Positions 60,601 through 64,000 of a stretch of 64,000 nucleotides of DNA are shown piece after piece. Source of the stretch: Rothia sp. (in: high G+C Gram-positive bacteria) (GTDB taxonomy: Bacteria > Actinomycetota > Actinomycetes > Actinomycetales > Micrococcaceae); assembly GCF_030540545.1 (NCBI RefSeq), contig NZ_JAUNVZ010000008.1, forward strand, positions 88,757-152,756, read 5' to 3'. Numbering within the stretch: the stretch's first letter is position 1; every line of letters starts with the position of its first letter. The position numbers and the translations under genes were made by a program. The notes beneath the pieces were generated by a model. It saw only the letters and a program-made list of their open reading frames with translations. It was not told the origin of the DNA and searched no databases.

Positions 60601-61152
60601 GCCTCCCACACGGTACACGATGTGCTGGATGAAGACGGCGTGCGCGACGGCGGCGAAGTGACCCTCTCGGGTATGCTCACCAATGTCTCGCGCCGCATCG
60701 CCAAGTCCAGCGGTAACCAGTACGCCTCGGCGGAGCTGGAAGACCCCTCGGGTGCAACCGTGACCGTTATGTTCTTCTCGCGCACCTATGAGGCCATTAG
60801 TAGTGTGCTGGCTGATGACCTCATCTGCGCGATTAAGGGTCGTGTGCAGCGCCGAGACGACGGTAGCGTGAATGTCAGCGCCCAGGATCTGCAGATTCTG
60901 GAGTTGAGCGATGACGGCCGCGATAAGCCCCTGGTGATTCACGTGCCCGAGTACCATATCACCATGGATCGTGTGCAGGAGTTGAAGGAAGTACTGCGTG
61001 AAAATCGCGGTACCGCCGATGTGCGCTTTATTATACGCACCCACGATAAGGAGCAGGTCGTGGCGATTGACTCTTTCTTTAGGGTGGATCCGAACCCCAC
61101 GCTCTTTGCGGAGATTAAGAGTATTTTCGGCCCCTCCTGTATTCGCCGCTAG
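57616..61152 (+). CDS. dnaE: DNA polymerase III alpha subunit
   Basis: 1178 residues, the length of actinobacterial DnaE1. The N-terminal PHP domain starts HLHVHTEYSMLDGAA and includes TSDHGFLFGAFDF; polymerase motifs PDFDVDFDDRRRGEV near residue 414 and GPGRGSGAGSMVAY near 372 carry the catalytic aspartates. YRPGPMGANSHTNYAL, the helix-hairpin-helix region, and an OB-fold with VTLSGMLTNVSRRIAKSSGN near the C-terminus follow. Replicative chain elongation. ATG after AAGGA. Two terminator hairpins follow at 61209 and 61297. Confidence 0.97.
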   Translation: MAKDFAHLHVHTEYSMLDGAARLGDLFSHAKELGMSSMATSDHGFLFGAFDFWRQAKAHDIKPIIGVEAYLTPGTHRTDRTRVKWGDGSRDDVSGSGSYTHMTMWAETTEGMHNLFRASSIASLEGQLYKPRMDREVLQTYSKGLIATTGCPSGEIQTRLRLGQYDEALKAAAEFRDIFGKDNFYCEIMDHGLGIEKVVTEDLHHLAKQLDLPFVATNDLHYTRQEDHSAHAALLCVQSGSTLTDPKRFKFDADNFYLRSPQEMYDLFGDIPGACENTLEIAERCNVEFNTKANYMPNFPVPEGENEESWFVKEVERGLHVRFPNGIPDKVRKQAEYEVGVITSMGFPGYFLVVADFINWAKRNGIRVGPGRGSGAGSMVAYAMRITELNPLDHDLIFERFLNPDRVSMPDFDVDFDDRRRGEVIDYVTEKYGEDKVAQIVTFGTIKAKQALKDASRVMDQPYSVGERLTKAMPPDVMGKNIALANVYNEEDKRYAEAADLRALIEDPAEPIYGRVFETAKGLEGLKRQWGVHAAGVIMSSKDLVDVIPVMRREADGQVITQFDYPTCEGLGLIKMDFLGLRNLTIISDALENIKANRGEDVDLEALSLDDKASYELLARGDTLGVFQLDGGPMRSLLKLMEPEEFEHISAVLALYRPGPMGANSHTNYALRKNGKQEIMPIHPELEEPLADILDTTYGLIVYQEQVMAIAQKVANYTLGEADLLRRAMGKKKKAELDKQYATFHDGMISNGYSEDAIKALWDILLPFSDYAFNKAHTAAYGLVSYWTAYLKAHYPQEYMAALLTSVGDDKDKLALYLNECRHMGITVLPPDVNESVLTFAPVGEDIRFGMGAIRNVGANVVEGMIEARQEKGRYESFNDFLKKVPLPVCNKRTIDSLIKAGAFDSLGHTRRSLVMIHENAVEAAVAIKRKEAAGQFDLFGSMGLEDELSDELTVAIPDVPEWDRRTRLNFERDMLGLYVSDHPLRGLERALSDAASHTVHDVLDEDGVRDGGEVTLSGMLTNVSRRIAKSSGNQYASAELEDPSGATVTVMFFSRTYEAISSVLADDLICAIKGRVQRRDDGSVNVSAQDLQILELSDDGRDKPLVIHVPEYHITMDRVQELKEVLRENRGTADVRFIIRTHDKEQVVAIDSFFRVDPNPTLFAEIKSIFGPSCIRR

Positions 61153-61208
61153 GGCTAGTCTGCCTGGGTGAGTTAGGGGAGTAAGAGCCCTTCAGAGAAG
61201 CCCGGGAT

Positions 61209-61251
61209 AGAAAATCCGGTGCACTGATATAGACAGTGCACCGGATTTTCT
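61209..61251. terminator. Terminator after dnaE
   Basis: An 18-bp perfect stem, AGAAAATCCGGTGCACTG (61209-61226) with its complement 61234-61251, loop ATATAGA. A run of T on one side and A on the other makes it work in both directions. Confidence 0.88.
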
Positions 61252-61296
61252 GAAGATATAGGGTCTGCGTCTTATGAGACCACAATAGATACAGAA

Positions 61297-61330
61297 AAGT
61301 GCCCGCTCTATAGCAATAGAGCGGGCACTT
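61297..61330. terminator. Second terminator, facing the 61391 gene
   Basis: AAGTGCCCGCTCTAT (61297-61311) pairs with 61316-61330 around loop AGCA, a 15-bp perfect stem, with AAAA before it. On the minus strand this gives a stem followed by TTTT, right for the small gene at 61391. Confidence 0.88.
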
Positions 61331-61390
61331 CTAAGTCGTAGGCTACGTTCCCTGAGGCTAAGCGTTTTTAGTCTCAGTGGGAGGCGGGAT

Positions 61391-61585
61391 TTAGGCGTTA
61401 TCGCCGTCCCACGCCTCATTACGAGCGGCAGCGGTCTCCATAGCATGCGCCGCCTCCTCATAGGTCGCGTAGGGACCCCAGAGCTGAGTGACGGGGCTCT
61501 GCTGGCCCTCCTCAACCTTACCGGTGGTGGTGTTGTACCAGTACTCTACCGGGTGCGGACCGGGGGTAACAGCATCGTGCTTCAT
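61391..61585 (-). CDS. Small conserved actinobacterial protein
   Basis: 64 residues. VEYWYNTTTGKVEEGQQSP and LWGPYATYEEAAHAMETAAARNEAWD match a small family seen in actinobacterial genomes and sometimes labelled SPOR-like (from memory). The ATG at 61585 follows AAGGAGAACT, a strong ribosome site, so the gene is real despite its size. No membrane segment. Divergent from map. Function unknown. Confidence 0.85.
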   Translation of the reverse strand: MKHDAVTPGPHPVEYWYNTTTGKVEEGQQSPVTQLWGPYATYEEAAHAMETAAARNEAWDGDNA

Positions 61586-61809
61586 AGTTCTCCTTCAACA
61601 CAAGGGGTACACGCTCAAAACCGGATACCCCGAAGAGCACATACATTCTTTGCTCCAAGTATCCCATATAACAGTGCACAATACACAGCCACGCGCACCC
61701 GCGCCGAAAATAATTCCCGCACTCGGCAAAAGATACAGCTTTCAGGGCGCAGCACCCGCACTTATACCAAGCCTACCCCGAAGAAGAAAGGAAAGGCTAA
61801 AATAAAACT

Positions 61810-62712
61810 ATGACGTCACATAACCTACCCGCTGAAGCAGACCGCGCACCCGTAGGCGCACTCACCCCCGGCATCGTCACGCCCATGCGTAGCGTACCGG
61901 CGCACATTATCCGTCCCGAATACGTGGGCAAACCCACCGCCAATGAAGGCAACGACTCCAATATGTACACCGCCGAAGAAATCGAGCGAGTACGCGCCGC
62001 CGGCACCATCGCCGCCAACGCCATTGTCGAAGCCCAGAAAATTGCGGTCCCCGGCACCACCACCGACCAGATCGACGTGCTGGTTCACGAGTACATTTGT
62101 GATAACGGCGCATACCCCTCCACCGTGGATTACCGCGGCTTCCCCAAATCCGTATGCACCTCCCTGAACGAAGTCATCTGCCACGGCATCCCCGATAGCA
62201 CCGTGCTCGAAGACGGTGATATCCTCAACCTGGACGTCACCGCCTACTTCGACGGCATGCACGGCGACACCAATAAGACCCTGCTGATCGGCAATGTGGA
62301 CGAAGAATCCCGACTGCTGGTTGAGCGCACCGAAGAAGCACTCAACCGCGCCATGAAAGCCGTCAAGCCCGGCCGTGAAGTGAACGTCATTGGTCGAGTG
62401 ATTGAGAAGTACGCGGCACGATTCGGCTACGGCGTGGTGCGCGATTTCACCGGTCACGGCGTGGGCCGTGAATTCCACTCCGGCCTGATTATTCCTCACT
62501 ACGATGCGGCGCCCCAGTACAACACCGTGATTCAGGAAGGCATGATCTTCACCATTGAACCCATGCTGACCCTGGGCACTATCGAATGGGACCAGTGGGA
62601 TGACGACTGGACTGTGGTCACTCGCGACCGCAAGCGCACCGCCCAGTTTGAGCACACCATGGTGGTCACCGCCGATGGCGTGGACATTCTGACCCTGCCG
62701 AGCATTTCCTAG
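61810..62712 (+). CDS. map: Methionine aminopeptidase (type Ic-like, with N-terminal extension)
   Basis: 300 residues. The ~50-residue extension contains [21 protein letters not shown], a Pro-rich stretch seen in actinobacterial MetAP1c. The catalytic domain runs from [14 protein letters not shown]. Metal ligands: [17 protein letters not shown] (two Asp), [11 protein letters not shown] (His), FTIEPM (Glu) and AQFEHT (Glu). Removes initiator Met from nascent proteins. TAAAAT lies just before the ATG and the AAAGGAAAGG site is 13 bases away, so a leaderless start is possible. Confidence 0.94.
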   Translation: MTSHNLPAEADRAPVGALTPGIVTPMRSVPAHIIRPEYVGKPTANEGNDSNMYTAEEIERVRAAGTIAANAIVEAQKIAVPGTTTDQIDVLVHEYICDNGAYPSTVDYRGFPKSVCTSLNEVICHGIPDSTVLEDGDILNLDVTAYFDGMHGDTNKTLLIGNVDEESRLLVERTEEALNRAMKAVKPGREVNVIGRVIEKYAARFGYGVVRDFTGHGVGREFHSGLIIPHYDAAPQYNTVIQEGMIFTIEPMLTLGTIEWDQWDDDWTVVTRDRKRTAQFEHTMVVTADGVDILTLPSIS

Positions 62713-62729
62713 GTCTTCAATCCCTAGCC

Positions 62730-62874
62730 GCAATCCGGTAAGCCCGGTGGCTCCTACTAAAGCGTGCGATATATTAGGCTTTATGAGGCAACGGCGCGGT
62801 AAGAGAGGAAGGCGCTCGCGCACGTCCTCCCTCTCTACCCGATCTTCTGGCGCTAAACCGGCAAGGCTACGGCA
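62730..62874. repeat. Scattered repeat remnants between map and ppgK
   Basis: CAATCCGGTAAGCCCGGTGG (about 62731-62750) and ACCGGCAAGGCTACGGC (about 62856-62872) are single diverged units of the 23-nt repeat. Between them 62780-62826 resembles the third dispersed family (GGAAGGCGCTCGCGCACG). Confidence 0.6.
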
Positions 62875-62919
62875 AAACTTTATACATTATTTCAACAACA
62901 CAGACACTCAAGGAGAACC

Positions 62920-63762
62920 ATGAGCGAAAATTTGACCGCGGAGCAGCTTCCCGCACCCACCCCCGCCGACCTGGCAATCGGCATTGATATTGGAGGCACC
63001 GGCACCAAGGGCGGCATTGTCGATCTGCGCACCGGCGACCTGGTATCCCCGCGCTTCCGCATCCCCACCCCCAAGCCCGCAACCCCCGAAGCAGTCGCAG
63101 CCGTCGTCGCAGAGATCGTGACCGAATTGCAGAGCCGCGAACTGGCACCGGCACCCGACTCCGCCATTGGCGTGGACTTCCCCGCAGTGGTCAAGAACGG
63201 CATGGTGTTCTCCGCAGCCAATGTGGACGAATCCTGGATTAACACCGACTTGGAAGCCGTAATGAGCGCAGCCCTGGGCGGTCGCAAGGTCTACGGCATT
63301 AATGACGCGGACGCAGCGGGTCTTGCCGAAGCAACCTACGGTCAGGGTCGCGATAAGGACGGTCTGATTGCCGTGATTACCCTGGGTACCGGCATTGGTT
63401 CCGCGCTGATTAATAACGGTGTGCTGATCCCCAATACCGAACTCGGTCACCTGGAAATTGACGGTCACAATGCGGAATCCCGCGCATCCGCACGCGCTCG
63501 CGAGGTGCACGAGCTGTCCTGGAAGAAGTACGGTAAGCGTCTGCGCCGCTACTTTGAGCATGTACAGATGCTTTTCTCCCCGGATCTGTTCGTGATCGGC
63601 GGTGGTATCTCCAAGAACCCCGAAAAGTTCATGCCCTACTTCGAGGATGACATTCGTACCCCCATGGTCATGGCAACCCTGCGCAATAACGCCGGTATTG
63701 TTGGTGCCGCGCTGTGGGCAGCCGGTCACCTGGAGGAGCGCGAAGCTCGCACTCAGGCTTAA
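62920..63762 (+). CDS. ppgK: Polyphosphate glucokinase
   Basis: 280 residues, ROK family. Phosphate-binding IGIDIGGTGTKGGIVDL near residue 22, INDADAAGLAEA near 128, ITLGTGIGSALI near 152 and GHLEIDG near 178 (with the catalytic/substrate residues), then VIGGGISKNPEKF. Phosphorylates glucose using inorganic polyphosphate, and often ATP, a common actinobacterial enzyme. ATG at 62920 after AAGGAGAACC. A strong terminator follows. Confidence 0.94.
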   Translation: MSENLTAEQLPAPTPADLAIGIDIGGTGTKGGIVDLRTGDLVSPRFRIPTPKPATPEAVAAVVAEIVTELQSRELAPAPDSAIGVDFPAVVKNGMVFSAANVDESWINTDLEAVMSAALGGRKVYGINDADAAGLAEATYGQGRDKDGLIAVITLGTGIGSALINNGVLIPNTELGHLEIDGHNAESRASARAREVHELSWKKYGKRLRRYFEHVQMLFSPDLFVIGGGISKNPEKFMPYFEDDIRTPMVMATLRNNAGIVGAALWAAGHLEEREARTQA

Positions 63763-63777
63763 TCTCTAACCATATAC

Positions 63778-63821
63778 GCTGTGGCCACGTCTCTTTGCAT
63801 AGAGACGTGGCCACAGCTTTT
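63778..63821 (+). terminator. Terminator after ppgK
   Basis: GCTGTGGCCACGTCTCT (63778-63794) pairs perfectly with 63801-63817, 17 bp, loop TTGCAT, then TTTTATAT. Confidence 0.93.
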
Positions 63822-63880
63822 ATATCTGATGATGCGCTGCCTGTAATATTTTTATATCGGATGATGCGCTGCCTGTAATA
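63818..63880. repeat. Two near-identical 31-bp direct repeats
   Basis: 63818-63848 and 63850-63880 agree at 30 of 31 bases and share GATGATGCGCTGCCTGTAAT. They begin at the T run of the ppgK terminator. No known function. Confidence 0.85.
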
Positions 63881-63964
63881 GCTGTACGCCTAGTTGCTAT
63901 GGCGGTAATTTTTAGCATGCGTCGCATAACTGTCAGCTTTATTGCAGAACCAATACCTCTTTCC

Positions 63965-64000
63965 CAATCCGGCAAGGCTGTGGCTGGCAATGCGGCAAGG
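63965..64000. repeat. Start of another 23-nt repeat array (runs off window)
   Basis: CAATCCGGCAAGGCTGTGGC is followed 23 bases on by CAATGCGGCAAGG, which ends at the window edge. Same family as 10052 and 51698. Confidence 0.75.

Noticed and set aside
58273-61044. 923-codon open frame antisense to dnaE (and similar ones opposite murE, murF, mraY and murD)
   Set aside because: Explained by GC-rich codon use that removes stops from the opposite frame. No ribosome sites and no family resemblance.
1-64000. tRNA, rRNA, tmRNA and transposase genes
   Set aside because: None was found by eye. Short or diverged RNA genes could be missed without a covariance search.

Overview
The window reads as a chromosomal segment of an actinobacterium of the family Micrococcaceae, most likely Rothia. 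The reasons are the order of the division and cell-wall cluster, a class II (plant-type) DAHP synthase, a polyphosphate glucokinase, an AdnA/AdnB helicase-nuclease pair, a PknL-like kinase facing an Rv2175c-like regulator, a MurE whose specificity loop fits L-lysine, and intermediate to high GC. The genus call is an inference from gene content; no 16S gene is present.

Layout. 1-1137: 5' part of a ThrE-type threonine/serine exporter (minus strand, cut by the window edge). 1311-14162: DNA repair block with a DEDD exonuclease, adnA-adnB, a YgjP-like metallopeptidase, a UvrD2-like helicase and a phosphotransferase-fold protein with degraded catalytic motifs. 14163-14765: a hotspot of short repeats. 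14766-17024: haem genes hemD and hemB with a decayed copy of the hemD 3' end between them. 17045-18837: an AT-rich two-gene module, a DUF262 protein followed by a HEPN-type RNase candidate. It starts 20 bases after hemB, and its first gene is out of frame at a run of nine C. 19346-28673: a lipid/envelope/aromatic block (FadD15-like ligase, hydrolase, PlsC, AroG, PknL, Rv2175c-like protein, polyprenyl synthase) in an order close to that around Rv2173-Rv2187 of M. tuberculosis. 28931-30196: dinB. 30431-51694: the dcw cluster, DUF3040-rsmH-ftsL-ftsI-murE-murF-mraY-murD-ftsW-murG-murC-ftsQ-ftsZ-pgeF-yggS-sepF-yggT. 51695-55091: an insertion carrying three unrecognised minus-strand genes and repeat arrays, which separates yggT from divIVA. 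55092-61152: divIVA, lspA, an RluD-family gene and dnaE. 61391-63762: a small conserved protein, methionine aminopeptidase and ppgK.

Functional links. The dcw genes make lipid II (MurC-F, MraY, MurG), polymerise it at the septum (FtsW, FtsI), assemble the divisome (FtsZ, SepF, FtsQ, FtsL) and organise polar growth (DivIVA). AdnAB and the UvrD2-like helicase form a repair cluster. HemD and HemB are haem-pathway enzymes.

Most notable signals: (i) the AT-rich DUF262+HEPN pair, a candidate defence or toxin-like module, with a poly-C tract that looks like an on/off switch; (ii) a family of ~70-94-nt intergenic elements with a conserved core and terminal stems that change together between copies; (iii) two 67-bp palindromes lying in opposite orientation with one compensatory base-pair change; (iv) a dispersed 23-nt-period tandem repeat; (v) several protein oddities: a likely pseudokinase, a coiled-coil repeat tail on FadD, and a possible ATT start. 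No rRNA, tRNA, CRISPR array or transposase gene was seen.
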